From an uncultured Alistipes sp. (GTDB lineage: Bacteria; Bacteroidota; Bacteroidia; Bacteroidales; Rikenellaceae), in the NCBI GenBank assembly GCA_910577475.1, contig CAJTLJ010000019.1, positions 1 through 32,789 of the forward strand: a DNA stretch of 32,789 nt, given 5' to 3'. Positions 20,374-30,009 of this stretch are shown in pieces. The notes beneath the pieces were generated by a model. That model was given only the letters and a program-made list of their open reading frames with translations. It was not told the origin of the DNA and searched no databases. Both the position numbers and the translations under genes were made by a program. Positions within the stretch are counted from its first letter, which is position 1. Each line of letters opens with the position of its first letter.

Positions 20374-23300
20374 TTAGAATGAAAGGTCGATACCGAAAGT
20401 ATAAACGCGGCTCTTCGGATAGGCACCCCAGTCCAGACCCGGCGTCATGGGGTTCGTGGCGGCGACGCTCACCTCGGGGTCGTAGCCCTCATAGCCGGTC
20501 ACCACGAAGAGATTCTGTGCCGAGAAATAGAGACGCAGCTTGCTGACATAGAACTTCTGCGTCCAACTCTTGGGGAAGGTGTAGCCGAAGGTCAGGGTCT
20601 TCAGACGCAGGAACGAACCGTCCTCGACGAAGCGCGAATAGAGCTCGTTCTTGATGTAGCCGTCCCAGGCGGGCACCGAGTTCGAGGCGTTGGTCGGCGT
20701 CCAGCGCTCGGCCACCTCGGACATCATGTTCGAACGCTGGTCCTGCGACTGGCTGGCGAACATGCGGGTTGCGTTGTAGATGTCGTTGCCATAGTTGAAC
20801 TGGAACATGAAGCTCAAATCGAAACCTTTGTAGGAGAAGGTGTTGGTGATACCACCGAACCACTTGGGCACACCGTTGCCGATGGCGGTGCGGTCGTTGG
20901 TCGTAATCACGCCGTCACCGTCCACATCGCGATACTTCACCATACCGGGCACGACCTCGCGGCCGGCATGGTCCGAAATGTCCGGAATGCCGGGCTTGAG
21001 GGTCATCTTGCCCGTAGCGGCGTCGACCATGAAGTCCGAATCCTGGTATACGCCGTCGAACTCGTAACCGTAGATCTGACCCAGCGAGCTGCCCACGGCG
21101 GCCATGTAGTCGTAACCCTTGTACTCGCTGTTCCAGCCTGCAGTGGCGTACATCACGCCGGCCCCGTCGGCCAGGGCGCGCAGTTCGTTGCGGATGAACG
21201 AGATGTTGAAGTTGGTGGTCCATACGAAGCCGCCCGTCGTGTTGAAGTTGGTGGAGTTCAGCGAGAGCTCGATACCGCTGTTGCGGATCTTGCCCACGTT
21301 CTGCCACTGCGAGTCGAAGCCCGTGACGTGGGCCTTGCTGGCCGACATCAGCAGGTCCTTCGTATCCTTGATGAAGAAGTCGGCCGTCAGGGTCAGCCGG
21401 TTGCGCAGGAAGCCCATGTCGAGACCCAGGTTGGTCGACTGCGAAGCCTCCCACTTCAGGTCGGAGTTAGCCAGCTGCTTGGGCTGGAGAACCGTCACGA
21501 CGTTGTTGCCCCAACCGTACTTGGTGGGTGCGTAGAGATCCATCGAGAGGTAGTTCTTGATGCGGTCGTTGCCCACCATACCCCAGCTCAGACGAAGCTT
21601 CAGGTTCGAGAATACGCGCTGGCTCTTCATGAACGACTCCTCGGTCAGACGCCATGCCGCCGAGAAGGAGGGGAACACGCCCCACTTGTTGCTGTTGGAG
21701 AACACGGTCGAGCCGTCGGCGCGCACCGTTGCGGAGAAGAGGTAGCGGTCCTTGTAGGAGTAGTTCGCACGGGCGAAGAACGACACGAGGAACTTCTCAT
21801 AGTAGTCGGTGGTTACCTTGCTGGGGGTAGCGCCCAGACCGAGGTTGTTGTTGCCCAGGTTATCGAAGGGGAAGTCGGTCGACTGGCCCAGCAGGTACTC
21901 CGAACTGCGGAAAGTGGTCTCCTGACCGATCATCACCTCGGCGTTGTGGCCGTTCTTGTTGCGCTTCCAGGTCAGGTAGTTGAAGTTGGTCCAGCTCAGG
22001 TCGCGGGTCATCTGGGTCTGGCCGTAGGGGGTCTGGCCGTTGCGGTAGGCCTCCTTCGAGCCCTCCTTCCAGAACTGGTCGCGGCGGGTCTCGGTGGTGC
22101 GGTAGCTGCCGGCGGTGCGGAAACTGAAGCCCTTGCCGAAATCGATGTTCAGCGAGAGGTTGGCCGACCACATCTCGCCGCGGCGGCGATCCGTAACGGA
22201 CTGCGCCTGCGCGATGGGGTTCACCTGCGAGAGCGACTCCGAGGATTCGAGCTCGAGCGGGTCGATGGCCGATCCGAGCAGCTCCTCATCGGTCATCTTC
22301 AGACCGCCCGTCGGACGGGCGCGCAGAATCTGACCCAGCATGTTGAAACGGCCGCCGTCGCCCGAGGTGCCCACGCCGCGCTTGTCGGTATTGGCGTAGT
22401 TGACCGTGGCATCCATCGTCACGCGCTTCGAGATCTTCTGGTTCACGCGCATCTTGGCCGTGATCTTGTTGAAGGAGCTGTTGGTGAAGATACCGTTCTC
22501 CAGGAAGTCGGAGAAGGCGAACGAATACTTGGTCTTGTCCGAACCGCCCGACACCGATACGTTGTGGTCCTGCGACCAGGTGGGACGGAAGGTCTCGCCC
22601 TGCCAGTCGATACCCTCGACGCCGTAGTAGTCGGCCAGCGACTGATAGCGGTTCTCGGGACCTACCTTATAATAGGTATCGCCGAACTTGTCGGGCCACG
22701 CCTCGGTCTGGAGCGACACGAACTGCTGGGGCGTGAGCAGGTCGAGGTGCTTGGAGATGTTGCGGTAACTGGCCGAGCCGTTGTAGGTAACGACCGGACG
22801 GCCTACCTTACCCGACTTGGTGGTTACCATCACGACGCCGTTGGCGGCGCGCGAACCGTAGATAGCGGCCGACGAAGCGTCCTTCAGGACCTCCAGCGAC
22901 TCGATGTCGGAGTTCGAGAGGTAGTCGATGTTGTCCACCTGGAAACCGTCGACGATGTAGAGCGGGGTCGCCTCGCCGTTGACGGTGCCGACACCGCGGA
23001 TCTTGATGTCGAAACCGGCACCCGGGGTACCGTCGGCCGAGGTGATCTGCACGCCGGCGATCTGGCCGCCGATGGCATCCAGCACCGAACCCGACTTGAA
23101 TCCCTCGACATCCTTGGACGACACCGAAGCGACGGCTCCGGTCAGGTCGCTGCGCTTCATCGAACCGTAGCCCACGACGACCACCTCGTCCATGACGTTG
23201 GTCTCGGCTTCGAGTTTCACATCGATCTGCGTCTGCGCATTGACGGGAACCTCCTGGTTCTTGTAACCCAGGTAGGAGAACACCAGCACCTGGCCCTTCT

Positions 23301-23520
23301 TGGCCGAGATCGCATAACGTCCGTCCACGTCGGTCGAAACGCCCTGCGTGGTGCCGGCGATCACGACATTGGCACCGATGGCGGGCTGATCGGTTTCATC
23401 GACCACGCGACCCGTAATCTTGTTCTGGGCCGACACCGAGAGGGTCAGCATCAGGGCGAGAAGGGTAAAGACCCCTCTCAGCCCGAAAGCCCGTTTTATG
23501 ATTGTCTGCATAAGTTTCAT
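20374..23520 (-). CDS. SusC/RagA family TonB-linked outer membrane receptor
   Basis: The 1048-residue protein is the outer-membrane importer of the locus. A signal peptide (to about SAQ, residue 32) is followed by a carboxypeptidase-D regulatory-like domain (NKITGRVVDETDQPAIGANVVI...VLVFSYLGYKNQEV). The TonB box region DEVVVVGYGSMKRSDLTGAVASV and a plug domain with AIYGSRAANGVVMVTTKSGK come next. The 22-strand barrel has repeated aromatic strands and ends with a terminal Phe (TFGIDLSF), the usual BAM recognition signal. Energy comes from TonB-ExbBD. Two starts (23520 and 23511) are equally likely. It is fourth in an operon that begins with two enzymes, whereas SusC/D genes more usually come first. 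Confidence 0.97.
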   Translation of the reverse strand: MKLMQTIIKRAFGLRGVFTLLALMLTLSVSAQNKITGRVVDETDQPAIGANVVIAGTTQGVSTDVDGRYAISAKKGQVLVFSYLGYKNQEVPVNAQTQIDVKLEAETNVMDEVVVVGYGSMKRSDLTGAVASVSSKDVEGFKSGSVLDAIGGQIAGVQITSADGTPGAGFDIKIRGVGTVNGEATPLYIVDGFQVDNIDYLSNSDIESLEVLKDASSAAIYGSRAANGVVMVTTKSGKVGRPVVTYNGSASYRNISKHLDLLTPQQFVSLQTEAWPDKFGDTYYKVGPENRYQSLADYYGVEGIDWQGETFRPTWSQDHNVSVSGGSDKTKYSFAFSDFLENGIFTNSSFNKITAKMRVNQKISKRVTMDATVNYANTDKRGVGTSGDGGRFNMLGQILRARPTGGLKMTDEELLGSAIDPLELESSESLSQVNPIAQAQSVTDRRRGEMWSANLSLNIDFGKGFSFRTAGSYRTTETRRDQFWKEGSKEAYRNGQTPYGQTQMTRDLSWTNFNYLTWKRNKNGHNAEVMIGQETTFRSSEYLLGQSTDFPFDNLGNNNLGLGATPSKVTTDYYEKFLVSFFARANYSYKDRYLFSATVRADGSTVFSNSNKWGVFPSFSAAWRLTEESFMKSQRVFSNLKLRLSWGMVGNDRIKNYLSMDLYAPTKYGWGNNVVTVLQPKQLANSDLKWEASQSTNLGLDMGFLRNRLTLTADFFIKDTKDLLMSASKAHVTGFDSQWQNVGKIRNSGIELSLNSTNFNTTGGFVWTTNFNISFIRNELRALADGAGVMYATAGWNSEYKGYDYMAAVGSSLGQIYGYEFDGVYQDSDFMVDAATGKMTLKPGIPDISDHAGREVVPGMVKYRDVDGDGVITTNDRTAIGNGVPKWFGGITNTFSYKGFDLSFMFQFNYGNDIYNATRMFASQSQDQRSNMMSEVAERWTPTNASNSVPAWDGYIKNELYSRFVEDGSFLRLKTLTFGYTFPKSWTQKFYVSKLRLYFSAQNLFVVTGYEGYDPEVSVAATNPMTPGLDWGAYPKSRVYTFGIDLSF

Positions 23521-23533
23521 TTCAAGTTAGGAG

Positions 23534-25708
23534 TTAAAATTTCTCGTCGAACCAGATCATCAGCGGCGTCACCACGCTGCCCTTGCTGATGTTGTTGTTG
23601 ACAGCCTTCGTGATCTCCGTCCAGCTCTGATCGGTCAGATAGGTCATCTCGCCGATGAAGACGCCGTTGGCGCCCTTGCCGCTCTCGTCGATCCACTTGT
23701 TCGGATTGACAACGACCGCCTTGGTTTCGGGATCCACGTAGAGCAGGGCCAGACCCAGCGTCTTGCCGTTCCAGCTGTTGTTCTCGTAGGCCGAAACGCA
23801 GCCTTTGGCTCCGGTGCCGATCGTCTTGGTGCCGACACCCTCCTGTGCGTTGTAGACCTTCCACATCCAGTTCATGAACGAACCGTTGTCCGCGGGGAAA
23901 CCGTCCGCCTGACCGTCGAAGCCCCAGAACTGGAAGTCGCGACGGTAGTCCATGCTGAAGAGCGCGGGATCGATCTCGGACGAGATGTTCGGAGCCACCG
24001 ACATGCCGCCCTTGCGCGGGTTGACGCGGAAGACGAACGGCGCGTAGTGCACGGGGGCATTCTCCGGTGAGAAGATGAAGAAGACCGGGGATTTCACGGT
24101 GGTCTCGCCCACCTTGCCCTTACCGGCCGTAGCCGTCACATAGAGCAGGGCGCTCTTGGTCTTGCTGTCGTTGTAGTTGAAGCCGTCGGGGGTGATGACG
24201 CCCGTCGCAGGATCGATCGTCGAGCCCTGGCCGCCCTTGTACTTGTTGTCGGCCGTCGTCTCGCGGTAGACCACCTCGAGCGACCACTCCAGCTCCGTGC
24301 CGGGCTTGGCGTCGGTCGTCGGCGTCAGGTTCAGCGCCTTGTACTCCTTCTCGTTCTTGCACCAGAATTGGCTGGCGTGCTCCAGAGCGGGCAGATCGAG
24401 GTTGTTGCCGTAGGAGATATAGGTGAAGTAGTAGGGATTCTCGACCACGCTCAACTTCAGCACGGCCGTAGCCTCGCTCTTCGCGTTGACCGCCCTGACG
24501 GGAATCTCGTAGGCGCCCAGCGGGATGTCGTTGCCGTTGGCGGCCGAAACCGTACCGGTCAGTTCGTCGATGGCGATGCGTCCCTGTAATGCGGCGGGCA
24601 GCTCGCCCAGCGAGAAGGTCACCTCAGCGCCCTCGAAGCCGTCGGCCTTCCCGGCCGTGAAGCTCGTGCCCTGGATCATCTCCACGTCGGCATAGGCAAA
24701 CGAATCCGGATCGATGGGAGCGATGTAGCCGATCACCTCCAGCAGGAAGGCTCCGTCGAAATCCGTCGCTCCGTAGCGGTTCGTCACCGTCACGCCGACC
24801 GCATATTTGGTACCCACGGTCAGCTCGACATCCTTAGCCACCGACAGCACGCCCGTCGCGGGATCGATGGCGATGCCGTCGGTCTCGGGCGTGACGGCCT
24901 TCACCGAGTAGACCACCTCTTCGGGCGAACCCTTCATCGCGGGAGCCGTGCTCTGGTAGCCCATCATGTACTCCATGCAGCCCTCGGCGGGTGCATAGGT
25001 CAGTTCGAGCGCGGGGCTGGTAATCCTCACGGTCACCAGATCCTCGAAGACGGCATCGCCGGCATGGGTCGAACACTTCACGGTCAGCGGATAGACGCCG
25101 GGCAGAATTTCGCCCGTGAACTTCGAATTGACCGAGATCACTCCGGCATTCGTCACGGCGAAGTACTCCTTGCCCTCCTCCTGAAGGAGCGAATAGCCGA
25201 TGATCGACACCGACTCGCCCTCGGGGGTGATTTTCACGGTCGTCTCCGAATCTTTGGACTCCTCGTAGGGGATCTCCACCTCGCGGGCGCTCACGGCCAG
25301 CTCGACGGGGACGGCGGGCAGCAGATTGACGACGAAGACATCGACGAAATTACAGGCCCGCGCGCCCACGATGCAGGACACGCTCGCCCGATAGATGCCC
25401 GGCTGCAAATCCTCGGTATTCGAGATGGAGATGACACCCGACAACTCGTTGATCGAGAAGCATCCGGATTCGATGGGATCCCCGTCGAACGTAAGGGCGG
25501 AGATGGCGAACGCCGAAGGGGTTCCCCCCACGTAGGAGGGGTTGCCCGATACGTAGCTCATCGAAGGGCCGAAGTTGGTGACCTCGGGATAGTAGAGCTG
25601 GAAATCGCCCTCGTCCGTGTCGTCGTCGCTGCACGCGCCCAACCCGAAGGTGAGCACGGCTGCGAAGGCCACGGCGAACAGACGCCAGAGAAAATGTTTC
25701 TTATTCAT
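23534..25708 (-). CDS. Surface glycan-binding lipoprotein with cadherin-like repeats (DUF4958-like)
   Basis: The 724-residue lipoprotein has the lipobox FGLGAC (Cys26) followed by acidic SDDDTDEGD, which resembles a Bacteroidetes surface-export signal. About four Ig/cadherin-like repeats span roughly 40-430, each with an IDxxTGVxSVxxxxxLxxGxY pattern (INELSGVISIS, VTNAGVISVNS, IDPATGVLSVAK, IDELTGTVSAAN). The C-terminal region (about 440-724) resembles the DUF4958-type domain of glycosaminoglycan-locus binding proteins (FRVNPRKGGMSVAPNISSEIDP, FQFWGFDGQADGFPADNGSFMNWMWKVYN). It likely binds the polysaccharide at the surface and passes it to the lyase and SusCD. Family naming is from memory and was not checked against a database. 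It lies between lyase and SusC with short gaps. Confidence 0.82.
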   Translation of the reverse strand: MNKKHFLWRLFAVAFAAVLTFGLGACSDDDTDEGDFQLYYPEVTNFGPSMSYVSGNPSYVGGTPSAFAISALTFDGDPIESGCFSINELSGVISISNTEDLQPGIYRASVSCIVGARACNFVDVFVVNLLPAVPVELAVSAREVEIPYEESKDSETTVKITPEGESVSIIGYSLLQEEGKEYFAVTNAGVISVNSKFTGEILPGVYPLTVKCSTHAGDAVFEDLVTVRITSPALELTYAPAEGCMEYMMGYQSTAPAMKGSPEEVVYSVKAVTPETDGIAIDPATGVLSVAKDVELTVGTKYAVGVTVTNRYGATDFDGAFLLEVIGYIAPIDPDSFAYADVEMIQGTSFTAGKADGFEGAEVTFSLGELPAALQGRIAIDELTGTVSAANGNDIPLGAYEIPVRAVNAKSEATAVLKLSVVENPYYFTYISYGNNLDLPALEHASQFWCKNEKEYKALNLTPTTDAKPGTELEWSLEVVYRETTADNKYKGGQGSTIDPATGVITPDGFNYNDSKTKSALLYVTATAGKGKVGETTVKSPVFFIFSPENAPVHYAPFVFRVNPRKGGMSVAPNISSEIDPALFSMDYRRDFQFWGFDGQADGFPADNGSFMNWMWKVYNAQEGVGTKTIGTGAKGCVSAYENNSWNGKTLGLALLYVDPETKAVVVNPNKWIDESGKGANGVFIGEMTYLTDQSWTEITKAVNNNISKGSVVTPLMIWFDEKF

Positions 25709-25732
25709 ATTGTTCGATAGTTTTGGTTCTCG

Positions 25733-28720
25733 TTAAAACGTCAGGTTGGTATTGGTCAGCACATGCTCCTTACCGTCGATCGTCACCTTGACGGACGAAC
25801 GGGCATCCGTGAAGGCTCCCGACGAAGCGGCCGTAATGGTGTGGTTGTCGTCCGCAGCGGGATAGAGCACCGTAATGAACCGCACGTTGGTGTCGGCGCT
25901 CTTCTCGACGTCGATCGAGTAGGCCTTGCGCGCGGTCGAGGTATCGGTCTGGTAGGAGACGAATCCCTCCTTTTCGGTGAAAGCAGGCGTCGTCGCGTTC
26001 GACTTCTCGCCCTCGATGAATGCGAAGGTGCGGGCCATCAGGTTGTTGCCGTCCGACGAGGTGGTGTGGAATCCCATCTGCTCGGGGTCGAGCACCACCG
26101 TCACCTTCTCCTTCGCCTCGTCAGCCAGGTGGAAGTTCAGGTTGAGCGTACCGGAAGCGGAGCCCTTGGCCTCGTCGACCAGAACCACGAACTGCTTGTC
26201 GATCAGGTAAACCAGGCGACGGTGCGAAAGGTTGCCATAGGAGTTGTTCACCAGCACCAGACGGTCGGCCGACGTGGAGCTGTTGTAGTCCAGACGGAGC
26301 ATGCGGCCGTCGCACGCCGAGTTCTTGCCGTCCAGCGTCAGCGTGTTGTGAGCAGCCGTAGCGGCGTATTTGTTGCGGTTCGACCCCGTAGTGTAGGTGT
26401 AGCAGCCCGAATCGGGGAAGAACTGACGACCCTTCACCATCAACTCGAAGGTCCCGTTATCGTTCTGTACGTGCCACTGACCGGCCATGACTTTACCCGG
26501 GTTGTGGAGCACCATCATCGTGGCATTCGCATCCCAGCCCGTGCGCAGCACGTAGTAGCCGCCGTGTTCGAAACCGATGCCGAAGCCCTTCTGCTCGTGG
26601 TGGATGCCGTCGGCAGGGGAACCGGTCGTCGGAAAGATCACGGGAGCGGCGCCCTCCTTGCCTTCGGTCGACATGTAGCGCAGCTCCTCGGAGTCGGGGA
26701 ACAGGCCCACATAGCGCGAGAAATTGCGTTTCAGCACGCTCTTCGACCAGGCGGCATTACGCGTATCGCCCATGTTGACCGACGAGTAGTTGGGGTAGAC
26801 CATCCACATCACCACGTCGCACATCTTGCGGATCTTCGCGATATTGGCCTCCGTGATGCAGTCGGTGCGGCCGTTGAGCGTAGCCAGCTCCATCGTCGAG
26901 CGGAAATCCTCGATACTGCTGATATGGTAGGAGAAGTCGCCGTCCTTGAGCCAGCCGTCGGCGAAGTACTCCGACTCGATCGTGCCGTTCAGCACACCCG
27001 TACCGCTGGACACCCACTCCGAGGCGTTCTTCAGCTCGGGCATCAGGACGCCGGCGAAAGCCACGGACTGCGCCTGCGTGATGCGGTGGTTCGAATCGGC
27101 CGAATAGAACTTCACGATATGGTCCACCTGCTGTGCAAAATGGTAGAGATATTTCAGCATGAAGGTCGAGGTGAGCTCCGGAGCTTCCTTGTAATACTCC
27201 CAGACCGAGCACTCGTCGATCACGCGGGCTGCCACGTCCAGCGGACGCCAGGTCCATCCGGCACGACGATACTCCGGCGACTGGTTGTCGGGATAAACCG
27301 AGTAGTCCAGATCGACCTCAGGGCGGGGATTCTGCTCGAACCAGTCGGAGAACACGAACATCCAGTTCCGGATGTAACGGGCATCCTTCGAAAGGTAATA
27401 GGCCTTGGCCTGCGGCAGCATCCACTGGTGACGGTTCAGCTGATAGCGGAGCTCCTGCTCGGTCTTGGAGGTGGGCATGTACATCCAGTCGATGCGGCCC
27501 GTCTCCGACGAGAGGAACGAGTAGGGAACATTATTGCCGCTGTCCTCCAGGAAATTCTTGATATAGAAGCGGTAGCCGTTCTCCTCCAGCGCCTGGTCGG
27601 CCCACGCCTGCTCGGCGACCGTAACGGTCGTATTCGCCAGATCGACATTGGGATTCACCACGCCCGAGCGGGTGCGGTAGTAGTTCAGGATGATCTCGGC
27701 CGCAGCGTAATACTCGCCCGCCTCATAGGCGGCACGGGCACCGGCGAAGCCCGCGAAATCGAGATTCACGGCCTCGAACCACTTGGGATCGATGTCCTTG
27801 TTCAGCATGTCCGAAGCGCCTTCCGTCCACTCCGAGGCGCGCTTCAGCTCGGGGAACAGCATGCCCATGCGGCGGATGGCGCTCGCCTCCTTCTTGAGCA
27901 TCGACTCATCCGCCGACGGGTGCTGCTCCAGATACTCCACCTGGTCGACCAGGCTCGTCAGGTAGAGAGCCAGGTACTGCGGCGTGAAGTTCACCGACTG
28001 CATCGAGTAGATCATCGCCGAGCAGAGGTCGCCGATGCGGCCGGCCACCTCCTTGTTGCGCCAGGCGTACTCCGAAACGGAGACGGTCTCATCGCCTTCG
28101 GCCACTTCTGCAGTCTGAGGACGGATGGCGGCCACCCAGTCGGTGAAGACATCCACCTGACCGGTCACGTAACGCTCGTCGCGGGTGACGCGATAGGCCA
28201 GCGCCTGCGGCAGCATCCAGCTCAGACGGTGCACGCCGTAACGCTGCTCGTCCTCCTTCGAGGGGCAGTAGTCCCACTTGATCGGGGTGTCGCCCGACCC
28301 CTTATAGGAATAAGGTGCGTTGTCGTTCGCGGAGTCGGCATAGCCCTCCACCTGGAAGCGGTAGGCGTTATCCTTCAAAGCCCAGTCGGCGACCTGCTGC
28401 TGCTCCTCCGTGATGGTCGGATTCAGCAGGTCGATCTCGGGATCGTCCACATCCACGCGTGCTCGGTAGTACTCCAGCAGGGCCGCAGCCGCCTGATAGT
28501 AGCGGCCGCCCTCGTAGTGGGCCTTCACGCCCGCAAGGGCGGGATCTTCGAGGTTCAGATCCTCGAAGATTCCAGCTTCGATCTCATCGTTTCCGGGGAT
28601 GGTGACCGACGAGGAACCCGATCCGGAGTTCTTTATTATCCCGGTCTCCTCCTTCAGACAGCCCGCCAGCGGTGCCGCCAGCATGACCAGAGCCGTCCAT
28701 TTGAGTAAAAATCGTTTCAT
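25733..28720 (-). CDS. Heparinase II/III-type polysaccharide lyase lipoprotein with duplicated N-terminal domain
   Basis: The 995-residue lipoprotein (LAGC lipobox, Cys21) is an alpha/alpha-toroid plus beta-sandwich lyase of the heparinase III (PL12) kind. Copy 2 of the toroid (about 317-640) has the expected catalytic features: SNHRITQ with Asn544-His545, SYH with Tyr598, and in the C-terminal heparinase II/III domain AAHNTLTLDG with His791. Copy 1 (about 55-308) aligns with 317-578 (SWMLPQALAY versus QWMLPQAKAY; MLFPELKRASEW versus VLMPELKNASEW), but the Asn-His pair is replaced by SADESMLKK. Typical relatives are about 650-700 residues. It should cleave a uronate-containing glycosaminoglycan by beta-elimination at the cell surface or periplasm. 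It lies downstream of a GH88 gene that processes the products. Confidence 0.9.
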   Translation of the reverse strand: MKRFLLKWTALVMLAAPLAGCLKEETGIIKNSGSGSSSVTIPGNDEIEAGIFEDLNLEDPALAGVKAHYEGGRYYQAAAALLEYYRARVDVDDPEIDLLNPTITEEQQQVADWALKDNAYRFQVEGYADSANDNAPYSYKGSGDTPIKWDYCPSKEDEQRYGVHRLSWMLPQALAYRVTRDERYVTGQVDVFTDWVAAIRPQTAEVAEGDETVSVSEYAWRNKEVAGRIGDLCSAMIYSMQSVNFTPQYLALYLTSLVDQVEYLEQHPSADESMLKKEASAIRRMGMLFPELKRASEWTEGASDMLNKDIDPKWFEAVNLDFAGFAGARAAYEAGEYYAAAEIILNYYRTRSGVVNPNVDLANTTVTVAEQAWADQALEENGYRFYIKNFLEDSGNNVPYSFLSSETGRIDWMYMPTSKTEQELRYQLNRHQWMLPQAKAYYLSKDARYIRNWMFVFSDWFEQNPRPEVDLDYSVYPDNQSPEYRRAGWTWRPLDVAARVIDECSVWEYYKEAPELTSTFMLKYLYHFAQQVDHIVKFYSADSNHRITQAQSVAFAGVLMPELKNASEWVSSGTGVLNGTIESEYFADGWLKDGDFSYHISSIEDFRSTMELATLNGRTDCITEANIAKIRKMCDVVMWMVYPNYSSVNMGDTRNAAWSKSVLKRNFSRYVGLFPDSEELRYMSTEGKEGAAPVIFPTTGSPADGIHHEQKGFGIGFEHGGYYVLRTGWDANATMMVLHNPGKVMAGQWHVQNDNGTFELMVKGRQFFPDSGCYTYTTGSNRNKYAATAAHNTLTLDGKNSACDGRMLRLDYNSSTSADRLVLVNNSYGNLSHRRLVYLIDKQFVVLVDEAKGSASGTLNLNFHLADEAKEKVTVVLDPEQMGFHTTSSDGNNLMARTFAFIEGEKSNATTPAFTEKEGFVSYQTDTSTARKAYSIDVEKSADTNVRFITVLYPAADDNHTITAASSGAFTDARSSVKVTIDGKEHVLTNTNLTF

Positions 28721-28750
28721 TCGGTAGTTTTTTTATCGTTGGATTTCAGG

Positions 28751-29944
28751 TTAAAGCGTCAGGGGGTCGATCCCGCGCAGACCGAGGTAGCGGCGGATAG
28801 CCTCCAGATAGTAGTAATCGCCGTAGTTGAGCGGAACGTCGATCTCGCTGTTGGCGGGCAGGTGACCCGTGGCGTGCATCAGGATGAAGCCGCCGTTCTC
28901 GCCCTTCTTAGCCAGGTAGGCATCCGACGAAAGCGCCATCAGCAGGGTCTCGCCGTAGTCGAAGTAGCGCTGCGACAGCTCGCCCTCGACCATCGTGCTC
29001 AGTTCGAAGAGCGCCGAAGCCATGACGGCAGCGGCCGAAGTGTCGCGCGGAGCGTCGGGGATGTTGGGCGCATTGTAGTCCCAGTAGGGGATGCGGTCCT
29101 CGGGGGTGTTGGGGTGGTTCATAATCAGCTCGGCGATCTTCTGCGCATGCTCCAGATAGCGCTCGAGACCGGTCTCGCGATAGCTCATCGTGTAGCCGTA
29201 GAGGCCCCAGGCCTGACCGCGCGCCCACGAGGAGTCGTCGGCAAAGCCCTGGAAGGTGCCCTTCGACTCCACCGTACCGTCGTTGTTGTAGCTGATTACG
29301 TGGTAGGAGCTGTTGTCCTCGCGGAAATGGTTCGCGAGCGTATTGTCGGCGTGACGCACAGCGATGTCGTAATAGCTCTTGTCGCCCGTGTGGCGGCTGG
29401 CCCAGAAGAGCATCTCGAGGTTCATCATGTTGTCGATGATGACGGGATAGTTCCAGGGGCCGAAATCCCACGAACGGATCAGACCCACCGAGTCGCAGAA
29501 GCGCGAGCTCAGGCTGTTCGAGGCCTCCACGATAGCAGCCGCTGAAACCTCGTCGTTCTCGATGGCCTGCTGCATGCCGTAGCTGCAGAACACCATGAAG
29601 CCCAGGTCGTGCGTGCCCTTGTAGGCGGGAATCTCGTGCAGACGGGCCGTGTATTTCTCGGCCTCCGACTTCAGCGCCTCGTCACCGGTCAGCTGGTAAC
29701 CGATCCAAAGCGATCCGGGGAAGAAGCCGCTGGTCCAGTCGTATGCGTCTACGGCACGGAACTTGTCCGCTTTCCACGAACGGGGAAAGAGCTGCGTGGT
29801 ATCGAACTCGGCGGCGCTCTGCTTCAGCTGATACTCCGCCACGTCGATGGCATGCTTCAATGCCTCGACCTTTTTGTCGGAACGGTTGCAGGCGGAAAAC
29901 GCCATCAGAAGGATTCCGGCCAAAAGGAGAATTTTGTTTTTCAT
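28751..29944 (-). CDS. GH88 unsaturated glucuronyl hydrolase lipoprotein
   Basis: The 397-residue protein (from MKNKILLLAG) has a lipobox FSAC (Cys19). It is a GH88 (alpha/alpha)6 enzyme that removes the 4,5-unsaturated uronic acid from the oligosaccharides left by polysaccharide lyases. The two catalytic Asp are seen in KGTHDLGFM (D113) and IIDNMMNLEML (D171). Further family signatures are YDWTSGFFPGSLW, RGQAWGLYGYTMSYRETG, NIPDAPRDTSAAAVMASALFEL and the C-terminal LNYGDYYYLEAIRRY. An in-frame start 22 codons upstream falls at the promoter and was rejected. It is the first gene of the five-gene glycan operon, with a 30-bp gap to the lyase gene. Confidence 0.94.
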   Translation of the reverse strand: MKNKILLLAGILLMAFSACNRSDKKVEALKHAIDVAEYQLKQSAAEFDTTQLFPRSWKADKFRAVDAYDWTSGFFPGSLWIGYQLTGDEALKSEAEKYTARLHEIPAYKGTHDLGFMVFCSYGMQQAIENDEVSAAAIVEASNSLSSRFCDSVGLIRSWDFGPWNYPVIIDNMMNLEMLFWASRHTGDKSYYDIAVRHADNTLANHFREDNSSYHVISYNNDGTVESKGTFQGFADDSSWARGQAWGLYGYTMSYRETGLERYLEHAQKIAELIMNHPNTPEDRIPYWDYNAPNIPDAPRDTSAAAVMASALFELSTMVEGELSQRYFDYGETLLMALSSDAYLAKKGENGGFILMHATGHLPANSEIDVPLNYGDYYYLEAIRRYLGLRGIDPLTL

Positions 29945-30009
29945 ACGATGAATTGGTTTTAAGTAGTTATTTGTAAAATTTTTATAAATATCACTCCGTT
30001 TCAAGTACA

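Noticed and set aside
20968..23589. Plus-strand frame of 873 codons antisense to the SusC-like gene
   Set aside because: SusC motifs are unambiguous on the minus strand; the antisense frame is Val/Gly/Arg/His-rich with no domain and arises from codon bias.
25763..28708. Plus-strand frame of 981 codons antisense to the lyase
   Set aside because: Almost exactly mirrors the lyase gene, has no recognisable fold and no promoter; the absence of stops follows from biased third positions.
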